Shown here: piece after piece, positions 33,918-41,321 of the stretch | Layout of the letters: every line of letters starts with the position of its first letter | How positions within the stretch are numbered: the stretch's first letter is position 1 | Assembly (NCBI GenBank): GCA_003152165.1 | Contig: PLZO01000043.1 | Span: 52,424-100,893 of the forward strand | Origin: Chloroflexota bacterium | Lineage (GTDB): Bacteria; Chloroflexota; Limnocylindria; Limnocylindrales; CSP1-4 | Length of the DNA: 48,470 bases | Direction of reading: 5' to 3' | Notes under the pieces: model-generated | The model's input: the letters and a program-made list of their open reading frames with translations, nothing else | The model's database searches: none | What the model was told of the DNA's origin: nothing | Made by a program: the position numbers and the translations under genes

Positions 33918-34841
33918 CTAGCTGGCGATCAGCTCCGCGTACGGCATCCGGTCGGCGTCGATCAGGCGCAGCAGCGTGTCGCGGAACAGGTACTCGTTGC
34001 CGCGGTTGTTGTACCGGAAGGCCATCTCGTCCAGGTAGGCCGGAAGGTGCTTGACGGACAGATGGTGATACGAGCCGACCAGCGAGCGCTTGAACAGGCT
34101 CCAAACGCCTTCGATGGTGTTGGTGTGCACGTCGGCCTGGACCCATTGCCCGATGCTGTGGTTGACCGCGCCGTGGTGGGTGTCCTCATCCCCGACGCCG
34201 ACAGACTGCGGCGCGGAGTCCGAGAAGATCGCCTCAGCATCGTCCCCGACGATGGCCCCCAGGAAGGCGTGGATTTCGGCCTTCGTCGGCTGGCGATGGT
34301 CGGAGATGCGGACTTTGACCCGTCCGCCGCGCTCCACGGCCCCCATGATCGTCGTGAGCGGGGTGGCGGCGGGTCGCGAGTGGTACGAGCTTCGGCGTCC
34401 GTGGCCCATCCACGTCTCGTCGGCCTCAACGATCCCGGTGAGGAGATCCGACGCGTCATCGACCATCGCTGCGCGGATGCGGTGGCACAGGTACCACGCG
34501 GTCTTGTAACTGACCTTGAGCATCCGCTTGAGCTGGTTGGCCGAGATGCCCTTCTTGGATTCGCCCACGACGTAGACCGCCAGGAACCACTTCCACAGCG
34601 GCAGGTGCGAGTCGTGGAAGATCGTGCCGGCCGTGACGCTGAACTGATAGCGGCAGGCGTCACAATCGAACTGGTCGCGCTTGACGATCCGGCTGATGCG
34701 CGGCGATTCGCAGCGCGGGCAGCGCGGGCCTTCCGGCCAGCGAAGCTGCTCAAGGTAGGTCCGGCATTTCTCTTCCGACCCGAAGTCCTCAATCAGCGAA
34801 ACCAGATCAATGTCCTGGGTAAAGGTGGCAGTCCGTGACAT
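33918..34841 (-). CDS. IS1595-family transposase
   Basis: A 307-residue transposase. An N-terminal zinc ribbon (CPRC at 41-44, CDAC at 60-63) precedes the DDE-type core. Features include WKWFLAVYVVGESKKGISANQLKRML, SYKTAWYLCHRIRAAM, the first acidic residue in VEADETWMG (Asp141), a second in AIFSDSA (Asp208) and HTNTIEGVWSLFKRSLVGSYHHLS (Glu244 region). RYNNRG near the C terminus also matches. The frame is complete, so the copy may be active. Its ATG overlaps the GTG of the divergent small ORF by 7 bp. Confidence 0.95.
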   Translation of the reverse strand: MSRTATFTQDIDLVSLIEDFGSEEKCRTYLEQLRWPEGPRCPRCESPRISRIVKRDQFDCDACRYQFSVTAGTIFHDSHLPLWKWFLAVYVVGESKKGISANQLKRMLKVSYKTAWYLCHRIRAAMVDDASDLLTGIVEADETWMGHGRRSSYHSRPAATPLTTIMGAVERGGRVKVRISDHRQPTKAEIHAFLGAIVGDDAEAIFSDSAPQSVGVGDEDTHHGAVNHSIGQWVQADVHTNTIEGVWSLFKRSLVGSYHHLSVKHLPAYLDEMAFRYNNRGNEYLFRDTLLRLIDADRMPYAELIAS

Positions 34842-34990
34842 CTCAGAAATCGACCCCGAAGAAAGCCCGCGAGCTGACGAGCGAGGAAGCGATCCGGCAC
34901 CTGTTCCACCCCGAAGTCGTGGAGCATGCGAAGCGGCACGTCCGCGAGGCCGATGAGCCGAAGTCCAAGCCCGAGAAGAAGTCCATATAA
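34835..34990 (+). CDS. 51-residue small basic/charged protein divergent to the transposase
   Basis: GTG 34835 is preceded by AAGGTGG (6-nt spacing), and an in-frame stop lies at 34820, so the start is well bounded. The peptide begins TSQKSTPKKARELTSEEAIR, continues HLFHPEVVEHAKRHVREAD and ends in a Lys/Pro-rich tail before TAA 34990. It would form one amphipathic helix with charged ends. It overlaps the transposase start on the opposite strand by 7 bp and ends 16 bp before the right inverted repeat. It could bind the element end or modulate transposition; this is speculation. The coherent, non-repetitive sequence argues for a real gene. Confidence 0.5.
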   Translation: MTSQKSTPKKARELTSEEAIRHLFHPEVVEHAKRHVREADEPKSKPEKKSI

Positions 34991-35006
34991 AGAGACTAGA
35001 TCAACC

Positions 35007-35034
35007 TCGGCCTTGTGTCAAGTATACAACCCAG
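35007..35034 (-). repeat. Right terminal inverted repeat of the IS1595-like element
   Basis: On the minus strand it reads CTGGGTTGTATACTTGAC, then ACAAGGCCGA, the counterpart of 32795-32825. It lies upstream of the transposase gene. Confidence 0.75.
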
Positions 35035-35036
35035 TA

Positions 35037-35063
35037 ATCGTTAGCCGTTTTCGGCTAAGCGAT
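35037..35063. repeat. Hairpin at the insertion site of the element
   Basis: ATCGTTAGCCG and CGGCTAAGCGAT can pair over 11 bp with one bulge around a TTTT loop. The mobile element is inserted at the outer arm, since ATCGTT is the sequence repeated on its far side. It may have been a terminator or another structured target. Confidence 0.5.
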
Positions 35064-35229
35064 CGTCCTCACTATCGATCTGCTCATTGGCCGCGAGTCT
35101 CCTGCCTCGACCTCGACACGCTCGCCGGGCTTTCGCTTCGCAAATCGCTGATTTGGTGTACTGGCTACACATCATCGCCGCTGGGACGCCGCGCAGGGCC
35201 ACTTGTCCGTGGCGGGCACCCCAAACCTG

Positions 35230-35508
35230 TCAGGCGTCGGCCAGCTCGCGGGAGATTGCCCGGAGGATAAAGCGGGCCGCTTCGGCGCTCTTGCCGCCGA
35301 GCTTCTGGCCGTCGTGCTGCTCGAGCGCCCGGCCCAGGTCGCCGAGCATCTGGTCGAGGGCGGCGGTTCGTTGGAGAACCCCTGCGGCGAAGGCTGCCTC
35401 CAGGCCGGTCGCGGCCGCCCGTGCGTTGTCGACGGCATGGCCCTTGGCCTCGAGTGCTGCTTGAAAGGTGCTCCGAGCCGCATCAGCATCCGGGCTCGTG
35501 CTCGGCAT
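35230..35508 (-). CDS. Small hypothetical helical protein
   Basis: A 92-residue, Ala-rich, probably all-helical soluble protein (AARSTFQAALEAKGHAVDNAR, then LQRTAALDQMLGDLGRALEQ). No family is recognised. ATG 35508 lies 2 nt after the stop of the acetyltransferase gene, so it is the second gene of that operon. Its 3' end faces the remains of the mobile element's insertion site. Heptad-like Ala/Leu spacing suggests a coiled coil or helical bundle. Confidence 0.6.
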   Translation of the reverse strand: MPSTSPDADAARSTFQAALEAKGHAVDNARAAATGLEAAFAAGVLQRTAALDQMLGDLGRALEQHDGQKLGGKSAEAARFILRAISRELADA

Positions 35509-35510
35509 CG

Positions 35511-36242
35511 TCAGCGACTCCGTCCGATCGAAGGCGCGTCGGCGGGTCGCCCGGTCGCGGGGTCGGTCAGGGTTCCGCCAGCGTTGGTGGTCTCGCCCGA
35601 GGCGGCGCCTGATGCTCGATCAGCGCTGCCACGCGGAGCCGCAACGGACGCAGCGGACGCAGCGGACGCGTCGGCGGCGGCTGCCAGCTGGGCTCGCCAG
35701 TCGCTGTCAAGGATGCTCATCTCGACCTCGTCCCACCAGCGGTCGTCGCGCCGGATCGCCTCGCGGGCGTGGCCCTCGATCACGAAACCGGCGTGCCGAT
35801 ACGAGCGGATCGCGCGTTCGTTGAAGGCGAACACGCTGAGCCCGATTCGGTGCAACCGAAGGCGCTCGAACGCATGCTCGACCATCAACCGGGTGGCCTC
35901 GGTGCCAAAGCCCTTGCCCCAAACGTCCTTCTCACCAATCGTGATGTGGAAGAGCGCCGATCCATTCTCCCCGTCGAGCTGGCTGAAAGCACAGGTCCCG
36001 AGCAGCCGATCGGTCGCCCGCTCGTGGATCGCCATGGCCAGTGAATCGGAACCGAGGACGCGCGCCTGGAAGAAGCGCTCGATCTCGGGTCGAGCCATCG
36101 GCCCGTCCTGATAGCGCGTGAGGCGTGAGACCTCGGGATCGGCGTACCAGCGCATGAACGCGGCAAGGTTTGCCGAGACGTGCCGCTTCAGGATGACGCG
36201 GTCGCCCACCAATCGGTCCGGGAACCAGCTGCGGTGGAGCAT
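35511..36242 (-). CDS. GNAT acetyltransferase, RimJ/RimL type
   Basis: A 243-residue acetyltransferase. LVGDRVILKRHVSANLAAFM opens the fold. The acetyl-CoA loop is VWGKGFGTEATRLM, followed by LHRIGLSVFAFNERAIRSYRHAGFVIEGHAREAI, typical of RimJ/RimL N-acetyltransferases acting on proteins, antibiotics or small amines. Beyond residue 185 the tail is low-complexity Ala/Ser/Gly/Thr and partly encoded by a 9-bp tandem repeat (35645-35669), so it is disordered. ATG 36242 shares a palindromic -10 region with the divergent ligase gene. The substrate is not predictable. Confidence 0.87.
   Translation of the reverse strand: MLHRSWFPDRLVGDRVILKRHVSANLAAFMRWYADPEVSRLTRYQDGPMARPEIERFFQARVLGSDSLAMAIHERATDRLLGTCAFSQLDGENGSALFHITIGEKDVWGKGFGTEATRLMVEHAFERLRLHRIGLSVFAFNERAIRSYRHAGFVIEGHAREAIRRDDRWWDEVEMSILDSDWRAQLAAAADASAASAASVAAPRGSADRASGAASGETTNAGGTLTDPATGRPADAPSIGRSR
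35645..35669. repeat. 9-bp tandem repeat inside the acetyltransferase tail
   Basis: CGGACGCAG is repeated about 2.8 times in frame, encoding repeating Ala-Ser residues in the C-terminal tail. It is a likely slippage hot spot. Confidence 0.65.
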
Positions 36243-36252
36243 CGACGCGGAC

Positions 36253-36260
36253 GGTATACC
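36253..36260. promoter_or_regulatory. Palindromic shared -10 region GGTATACC
   Basis: The palindrome presents TATACC on both strands. It ends 9 nt before the ligase ATG 36270 and 10 nt before the acetyltransferase ATG 36242. Only 27 bp separate the two start codons, so both transcripts would be nearly leaderless and mutually exclusive. Confidence 0.5.
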
Positions 36261-36269
36261 ATCCCCGCC

Positions 36270-38024
36270 ATGCGCCGCTGGAGCGAGGTCGCCGAGCGGG
36301 TTTCGGCCACGACGCGGGCCTCCGTCAAAACCCACCTGCTGGCTGCCTACCTCGGGACGCTTGACGCCGCTCAGCTACCGATCGCCGCCGTCTTTTTCGC
36401 AGGTCGTCCATTCCCGGAGGTCGACGGCCGGACCACCGGCCTGGGCTGGGCCACGATTTCGGGAGCCGTTGCCGGCCTGGCCGAGATGCCGCCCGGCGCG
36501 CTCGGTGATGCCTACGATCGGTCCTCCGACCTGGGCGTCGCGGTCGCCGATGTCCTTGAGCAGGCGGCCCAGGTTCGCCGCACTCAAGGTCTCTCCGAGC
36601 CGACCGTCCAGCCGCCCAGCCTGGCCGAGGTCGCCGCTGCCTACGCCGAGATCGAAGCGGCCGGCGGCCCGCAGGCGAAGGCAGAGCGATTCGCCCGCCT
36701 GCTTGCCCGGTCCGACCCGCTGACCGCCCGCTACGTCGTGAAGATCCTGACCGGCGAGCTGCGGATCGGACTGGGGGAGGGCCTCCTCGAGGCGGCCCTG
36801 GCCGAGGCGTTCGAGCGTCCGATCGGCGCCGTGAAGCGGGCCGGGATGTTGACCGGCGACGTGGGCCGGACGGCCGTGCTGGCCCGCGAGGATCGTCTTG
36901 AGAGTGCGGTCATCGCGCTGTTCCACCCTCTCAAGTTCATGCTCGCCTCGCCGGCCGAGGACGCCACCGAGATCATCGCCCGGCTTGGCCCGACCGCCTG
37001 GGTCGAGGACAAATACGATGGGATCAGGGCTCAGCTCCACCGGGCAGGTCGCGAGGTTCGCCTGTACAGCCGGGACCTGCACGACATCACCAGCCAGTTC
37101 CCCGAGGTGGTGGCCAGTGCCCGCGACCTGGCCTGGACCGGGATCCTCGACGGCGAGGTGCTCGCTTACCGGGAGGGCACGGTGATGCCCTTCGTCGCCC
37201 TCCAGAAACGACTCGGGCGAAAGGCGCCATCGGCGGCGATCCGGGCCGAAGTCCCGGTCGTGTATGTCGCATTCGACCTGCTGGCCCTGGCCGATCCGGG
37301 GTCGGCCGCGGCCGAACCGCTGGCCGAGGCGTTGCTCAACCGGCCGCTGTCCGAACGTCGCCAGCGGCTCGAGGCGTTGGCGTTGCCCCTGGCTGACGCC
37401 GGCGGATCGTTCGCCCTGTCCCATCTCGTCTCGGTCGACTCACCCGCGGCGCTCGAGCGAGCATTCGACGAGGCACGCCTGCGGCGCAACGAGGGCCTGA
37501 TGGTGAAGGACCCGGCAAGTGCCTACTCGCCGGGCCGGCGTGGCCTGGGCTGGCTGAAGATGAAGAAGGCGCTGGCAACCCTCGACTGCGTCGTCGTCGG
37601 GGTGGAGCTTGGTCACGGCAAGCGTCATGGCGTCCTGTCCGACTACACGTTCGCGGTCCGTGATGAGCCAACCGACCGACTGGTCACGATCGGCAAGGCG
37701 TACACGGGTCTGACCGATGCCGAGATCGCCGACATGACGGCCTGGTTCGAGGCCCACACGCTAGCCCGCTACGGTCGCTATCGGACCGTCGAACCAACGG
37801 TCGTGGTCGAGGTCGCCTTTGACGTCATCGTCCGCTCCAACCGGCACAACTCGGGCTTCTCGCTGCGCTTTCCGCGGATTGCGCGGCTGCGCCCCGACAA
37901 GGATCCCGCCGAGATCGATACGACCGCGACGGTCGAAGCGGTCTGGAGCGGCCTTCAGCACGGTGCCGAGCAGCTCGTCACGGCCGGCCACACACGGGCC
38001 AGCCGGGAAGGCCCGGCCCACTAG
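36270..38024 (+). CDS. ATP-dependent DNA ligase (LigB/DNA ligase I type)
   Basis: A 584-residue ligase that seals nicks through a ligase-adenylate. The N-terminal DNA-binding helical domain covers residues 1-220, including KTHLLAAYLGTL and VVKILTGELRIGLGEGL. The adenylation domain has motif I EDKYDGIRAQ (Lys248), motif III GILDGEVLAY, motif IIIa VAFDLLAL, motif IV NEGLMVKDP and motif V WLKMKK. The OB-fold domain ends in SGFSLRFPRIARLR. Such enzymes exist in bacteria alongside the NAD-dependent LigA and are thought to serve repair. There are no Ku, Prim-Pol or nuclease genes nearby, so it is not a LigD locus. Confidence 0.94.
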   Translation: MRRWSEVAERVSATTRASVKTHLLAAYLGTLDAAQLPIAAVFFAGRPFPEVDGRTTGLGWATISGAVAGLAEMPPGALGDAYDRSSDLGVAVADVLEQAAQVRRTQGLSEPTVQPPSLAEVAAAYAEIEAAGGPQAKAERFARLLARSDPLTARYVVKILTGELRIGLGEGLLEAALAEAFERPIGAVKRAGMLTGDVGRTAVLAREDRLESAVIALFHPLKFMLASPAEDATEIIARLGPTAWVEDKYDGIRAQLHRAGREVRLYSRDLHDITSQFPEVVASARDLAWTGILDGEVLAYREGTVMPFVALQKRLGRKAPSAAIRAEVPVVYVAFDLLALADPGSAAAEPLAEALLNRPLSERRQRLEALALPLADAGGSFALSHLVSVDSPAALERAFDEARLRRNEGLMVKDPASAYSPGRRGLGWLKMKKALATLDCVVVGVELGHGKRHGVLSDYTFAVRDEPTDRLVTIGKAYTGLTDAEIADMTAWFEAHTLARYGRYRTVEPTVVVEVAFDVIVRSNRHNSGFSLRFPRIARLRPDKDPAEIDTTATVEAVWSGLQHGAEQLVTAGHTRASREGPAH

Positions 38025-38065
38025 AGGGAGGGTTAGGGGCGGTGGCCGGCCCCCGGTCGTCCGGC

Positions 38066-38071
38066 TATCCT
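38066..38071 (+). promoter_or_regulatory. Predicted -10 element before GTG 38078
   Basis: TATCCT ends 6 nt before the GTG at 38078, which supports that codon rather than the upstream GTG 38042 as the start of the next gene. Confidence 0.4.
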
Positions 38072-38077
38072 GTCGTC

Positions 38078-38608
38078 GTGTTCAACCAGATCGCGCCGCA
38101 GCCGCTCGAGATGACCCTGTACACCGACTCGTTCATCATCCGGGGCACGATCATGACCCGTTACAAGCGGGTCACCGATATCCTGAGCGACCCCGAGCAT
38201 CACTTCCTCGTCCTGATCGACGCGACGGTCGACGAATACGGATCACGAGAGCTCGCCACCCGCAGTGAATTCGCCCAGGTGAACCTGGCCACGGTCCTCT
38301 TCGCCGTCTCGAGCGAGGCCGTCGACCCGACCCCCGAGCTGCGCACGGTCAAGGTGCCCGAGGCGGTCTTGATCTCGATCCCGCCCTTCCGGATCAGCGG
38401 TCGGATCCACCTCTTGCCGGAGCGTAGCCTGGCCGAGGCGCTCAGTCAGCTCGATGCCCGCTTCGTGCCGGTGACGGACGCGACCTACTGGTCCGAGTCC
38501 GTTGGCGAGGCTCGTCAGACGGCGCCGCTACTGGCCTTCAACCAGGCTCGAGCCCAGGTCCTCGCGCCGTTCCGTATCGTCGACCCCTGGGAGGGTCTCA
38601 AGACCTAG
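38078..38608 (+). CDS. Hypothetical protein, uncharacterised
   Basis: A 176-residue soluble protein (188 if started at GTG 38042). The visible pattern is FNQIAPQPLEMTLYTDSFIIRG, then YKRVTDILSDPEHHFLVLIDA, LATVLFAVSSEAV and VLISIPPFRISGRIHLLPE. The alternating strands suggest a small beta-rich fold with repeated 'DSFIIRG / FRISGRIHLL' elements that may be an internal duplication. I do not recognise a named family. The stop overlaps the convergent rhodanese gene by 4 bp. It follows the ligase gene by about 50 bp and may belong to its transcript or have its own leaderless start. Confidence 0.65.
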   Translation: MFNQIAPQPLEMTLYTDSFIIRGTIMTRYKRVTDILSDPEHHFLVLIDATVDEYGSRELATRSEFAQVNLATVLFAVSSEAVDPTPELRTVKVPEAVLISIPPFRISGRIHLLPERSLAEALSQLDARFVPVTDATYWSESVGEARQTAPLLAFNQARAQVLAPFRIVDPWEGLKT

Positions 38609-39447
38609 CGATCAACCGGTAGGTCGAGGCGATCGCCCCACTCCGACCAGCCTCCGTCGTACACGGCGACGTCGTCGTAACCGGCCAGCGTGAGCAGGTA
38701 GACCAGCTTGGCGGCGGCCACTCCGGACCCGTCATAGCACACGATTCGTCGGCCTCGGGTCACGTTTGCCTTCAGCAGCATGTCGCGCAGTCGGTGGCCG
38801 GGCTGGAATCGACCGGTGCCTGGTTCGGTCAAGCCGGCGACCGGCAGGTTCACCGCGCCGGGGATGTGGCCGAGCCGGCGGGTGTTGCCTTCGAAGCCGT
38901 GGTACTCGGCAGTCGCCCGGGCGTCCACGAGGAGGACGTCGGTCGAGCGGAGCAACGCCCGGACGTCGGAGGTGGTCAGCCGCAGCCGCGGCCGGAGGGT
39001 CGGGCTGAACTTCGTGGCGGGCGGCGGCACGATCTCATTCGAGACCTCTCCGCCACCCTCAGTCCAGGCCCGAAAACCGCCGTCAAGGATGCGCACCGAG
39101 TCGAGGCCATAGACGCGCAGGCTCCACCAGGTCCGGGCGGCGTACAGGCCTGCGACGTCGTCGTAGAGCACGACCGTCGTACCGGCTGCGACCCCGGCCC
39201 GACCCAACGCGGCCGCCACCCGATCGGCATCGGCAAGCTGAAGGACACCGGTCTGATCATCGCGGTCCACCAGCTCGACGACCCAGTCGAGATATGTGGC
39301 GCCGGGAATGTGGCCGGCCCCGTAGACGGCTCGTCCGGACCCATCCGGACGCCAGCGGACGTCGATCACGCGAAGGTCCGGGCGGCCGAGGCTGTCGGCC
39401 AGCCACTCGGTGGTGGCGAGGATCTCGGGGCGGGGGTAACCAGCCAT
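38605..39447 (-). CDS. Rhodanese-family protein (SseA-like) with altered active site
   Basis: Two tandem rhodanese domains in 280 residues, as in thiosulfate/mercaptopyruvate sulfurtransferases. Domain 1 has VIDVRWRPDGSGRAVYGAGHIPGA and GGFRAW; domain 2 has LLVDARATAEYHG, LGHIPGAVNLPV and GRFQPG. The catalytic loop, usually Y-C-G-S-G-V, reads C-Y-D-G-S-G-V at 237-243, placing Asp239 where the persulfide Cys is expected, with a Cys two residues earlier. The codon is GAC. Either the enzyme is inactive or Cys237 substitutes. It is divergent from the class V aminotransferase gene, 23 bp apart. The family call is secure; activity is doubtful. Confidence 0.85.
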   Translation of the reverse strand: MAGYPRPEILATTEWLADSLGRPDLRVIDVRWRPDGSGRAVYGAGHIPGATYLDWVVELVDRDDQTGVLQLADADRVAAALGRAGVAAGTTVVLYDDVAGLYAARTWWSLRVYGLDSVRILDGGFRAWTEGGGEVSNEIVPPPATKFSPTLRPRLRLTTSDVRALLRSTDVLLVDARATAEYHGFEGNTRRLGHIPGAVNLPVAGLTEPGTGRFQPGHRLRDMLLKANVTRGRRIVCYDGSGVAAAKLVYLLTLAGYDDVAVYDGGWSEWGDRLDLPVDR

Positions 39448-39453
39448 GCGCCC

Positions 39454-39461
39454 ATATCATA
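39454..39461. promoter_or_regulatory. Overlapping divergent -10 elements
   Basis: ATATCATA contains TATCAT on the plus strand (39455-39460, 10 nt before GTG 39471) and TATGAT on the minus strand (39461-39456, 8 nt before ATG 39447). The 23-bp gap has no Shine-Dalgarno for either gene. Confidence 0.5.
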
Positions 39462-39470
39462 AGGACCGTT

Positions 39471-40712
39471 GTGAGCACGCTTTCCGCCGAGGCCGACAAG
39501 GTTGCCGCCCTGCGCCTCGCGTTGCCTGCGACATCGGCCGGGATCTACCTCAACGCCGGCACGTGCGGTCCACTGCCAGTCGAGACGGCGGCGGCGATGG
39601 CCGAGCTGGCCGACTGGGAGCTGCGTCTCGGACGAGCGTCGCCCGACACCTACTACGACGTCCTCCAGCGGATGGAGGAGGCCCGCGCCTCGATCGCTGC
39701 GATCATCACGGCCGACACGCGCGACATCGCCCTGACCCACGCCGTCAGTGAGGCCCTGAACGTGGCCGTTTGGGGGATCGACTGGCGACCCGGCGATCGG
39801 GCGGTGACGGCCCGCCAGTTCGAGCACGCGGGCGGGTTGAGCGCGTTGTACACGGTCCGTGACCGGCTGGGCATCGAGCTCGATCTCGTGGACGTTGGCT
39901 ACGGCGCCGACCGCGACCAGGTGCTCGCCGCGCTCGACGTCGCGATCCGGCCAGGCACCCGCCTGGTGAGCCTGTCGCACGTCTCGCATGCGACGGGCGC
40001 GGTCCTGCCGATCGCCGAGATTGCCGAGCTCGCCCACGCCAGGGGTGCGCTCCTGGCGGTCGATGGTGCGCAGGCCGTGGGCGCGATTCCTGTTGACGTG
40101 GTTGCCCTCGGTGCGGATCTGTACGCGATCGCCGGCCAGAAATGGCTCCTCGGGCCGGAAGGCACCGGTGCGCTGTACGTTGCCCAGACGGCCCTCGAAC
40201 AGATCCGGATGACCTACGCCTCGTTCTGGTCGTTCGAGCAGCAGGACCTGGCCGGATCGGCCCGTCCCTGGCTCACCGCGCGGCGTTTCGAAGGCATTAG
40301 CGGGATCAACCATTCACTCATCGTCGGCCTGGCCCGGAGCTGCGGCTGGCTGTCGATGTTTGTGGGCATCGCCTGGGCGCTCGAGCGCGGGGCGGCGCTT
40401 GCCCGGCTGACCGCCCAGCGGCTCGCGGCAACCGCTGGAGTCACGCTCATCACGCCGCCCGGGGCAATGGCCAGCCTGATCACATTTCGTGTCGCCGGCT
40501 GGTCGGCCCAGGCGATCCTGGACGAGCTCAGCGCACGCGTCTTCGTCATCGCCCGGGTGATCGAGGATCTCGATGCCGTCCGATTCTCCGTCGGCTGGTT
40601 CAATACCCAGGAAGAGTTGGAGCGTGCGCTGCACCTGGTCGCGGAGCTGGCCGCTCACACGCCTGCATCGATGCCGCCACGCCGGACGCTGGCGGTCCTC
40701 GACGGGCCATGA
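39471..40712 (+). CDS. PLP-dependent class V aminotransferase / cysteine desulfurase-like
   Basis: A 413-residue fold-type I PLP enzyme. IYLNAGTCGPLPVETAAAM opens the domain. HAVSEALNVAVWGIDW, VSLSHVSHATGAVLPIAEIAEL and the DGAQAVGAIPVDV segment follow, with the internal aldimine Lys in GADLYAIAGQKWLLGPEGTGALYV. The C-terminal IDELSARVFVIARVIEDLDAVRFSVGWFNT-like part matches isopenicillin-N epimerase/cysteine-desulfurase relatives such as EgtE. The adjacent divergent rhodanese-like gene may hint at sulfur metabolism; this is inference. The catalytic Cys of true desulfurases is not evident. Translation is coupled to the next gene by a 4-bp overlap. Confidence 0.87.
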   Translation: MSTLSAEADKVAALRLALPATSAGIYLNAGTCGPLPVETAAAMAELADWELRLGRASPDTYYDVLQRMEEARASIAAIITADTRDIALTHAVSEALNVAVWGIDWRPGDRAVTARQFEHAGGLSALYTVRDRLGIELDLVDVGYGADRDQVLAALDVAIRPGTRLVSLSHVSHATGAVLPIAEIAELAHARGALLAVDGAQAVGAIPVDVVALGADLYAIAGQKWLLGPEGTGALYVAQTALEQIRMTYASFWSFEQQDLAGSARPWLTARRFEGISGINHSLIVGLARSCGWLSMFVGIAWALERGAALARLTAQRLAATAGVTLITPPGAMASLITFRVAGWSAQAILDELSARVFVIARVIEDLDAVRFSVGWFNTQEELERALHLVAELAAHTPASMPPRRTLAVLDGP

Positions 40713-41161
40713 CCCTCGACAGGTCGCCCGAGCCGCCGCCCCGGCCGCCGGCCGAGCCGCGCCCCGATCCCGAGCGGAGGCCGATCCGGCGCCGGTCCGA
40801 GGTCGAGGTCCGCTGGCACCAGTTCCGCAACCCGCCTCGACCGATCCTCCGGGCGGTCCTCAGCTCGCTGGTGGTGGCGACCATCCTCGGCTGCGCCTAT
40901 CTCGTCTACGACGTCAGGCTGAGTCAGGGCGCGGCGCTCCCGGGTGGAGATCTCCGGACGCTTGCGGTCACCCTGTTCATCGTGATCGTGCTGATGTCGG
41001 GCAGCCTGGTCACCTACCTCGTGGTCCCGCAGCCAACTGGCTCGGGGAACGCTCGGCGGCGAAGTGGCTGGAGTGCCGCGCTCGGCCTGTTCGCGGCCGT
41101 CCCCATCGCCTACCTCGTCCTCGTCATCGAGGGCCAGATTCTTCGGCCGCTGCTGACCTGA
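40709..41161 (+). CDS. Hypothetical three-TM membrane protein
   Basis: A 150-residue protein. The first 45 residues are Pro/Arg-rich and cytoplasmic. Three hydrophobic segments follow: about 49-66 (AVLSSLVVATILGCAYLVY), 83-105 (TLAVTLFIVIVLMSGSLVTY) and 122-142 (AALGLFAAVPIAYLVLVIE). ATG 40709 overlaps the aminotransferase stop. No family recognised. Confidence 0.65.
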   Translation: MTLDRSPEPPPRPPAEPRPDPERRPIRRRSEVEVRWHQFRNPPRPILRAVLSSLVVATILGCAYLVYDVRLSQGAALPGGDLRTLAVTLFIVIVLMSGSLVTYLVVPQPTGSGNARRRSGWSAALGLFAAVPIAYLVLVIEGQILRPLLT

Positions 41162-41321
41162 GGGCATCGCGACCACGTTGAAGAACGGTGCACGAGCGCA
41201 CCAGCATTAGGGTTGGGACGCCCGAATTGAAGTAGTCCTTTCGTACTCTTCCGCGCTACCCTGGCTTGGCTATCATCCGGGACGGATCGCCACGCTGGCA
41301 TCCAATCCGCTGAGGTTCTTC

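Larger units (their letters stand above)
32795..35034. mobile_element. IS1595-family-like element with passenger genes
   Basis: The left end (32795-32825) and the right end read on the minus strand (35034-35007) share CKGGGTTRTATACTTSAC, then ACAAGG and CCGA, differing by a 2-base and a 1-base indel. They form terminal inverted repeats of about 28-31 bp. ATCGTT flanks both sides (32789-32794 and 35037-35042), probably the core of an 8-bp target duplication that has diverged. Inside lie a two-TM protein gene (plus), a small DUF3467-like gene and the transposase (minus) and a divergent 51-codon ORF. The interior is less GC-rich than its flanks. The insertion is intergenic, beside a hairpin. The ends are my own alignment. 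Confidence 0.75.
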
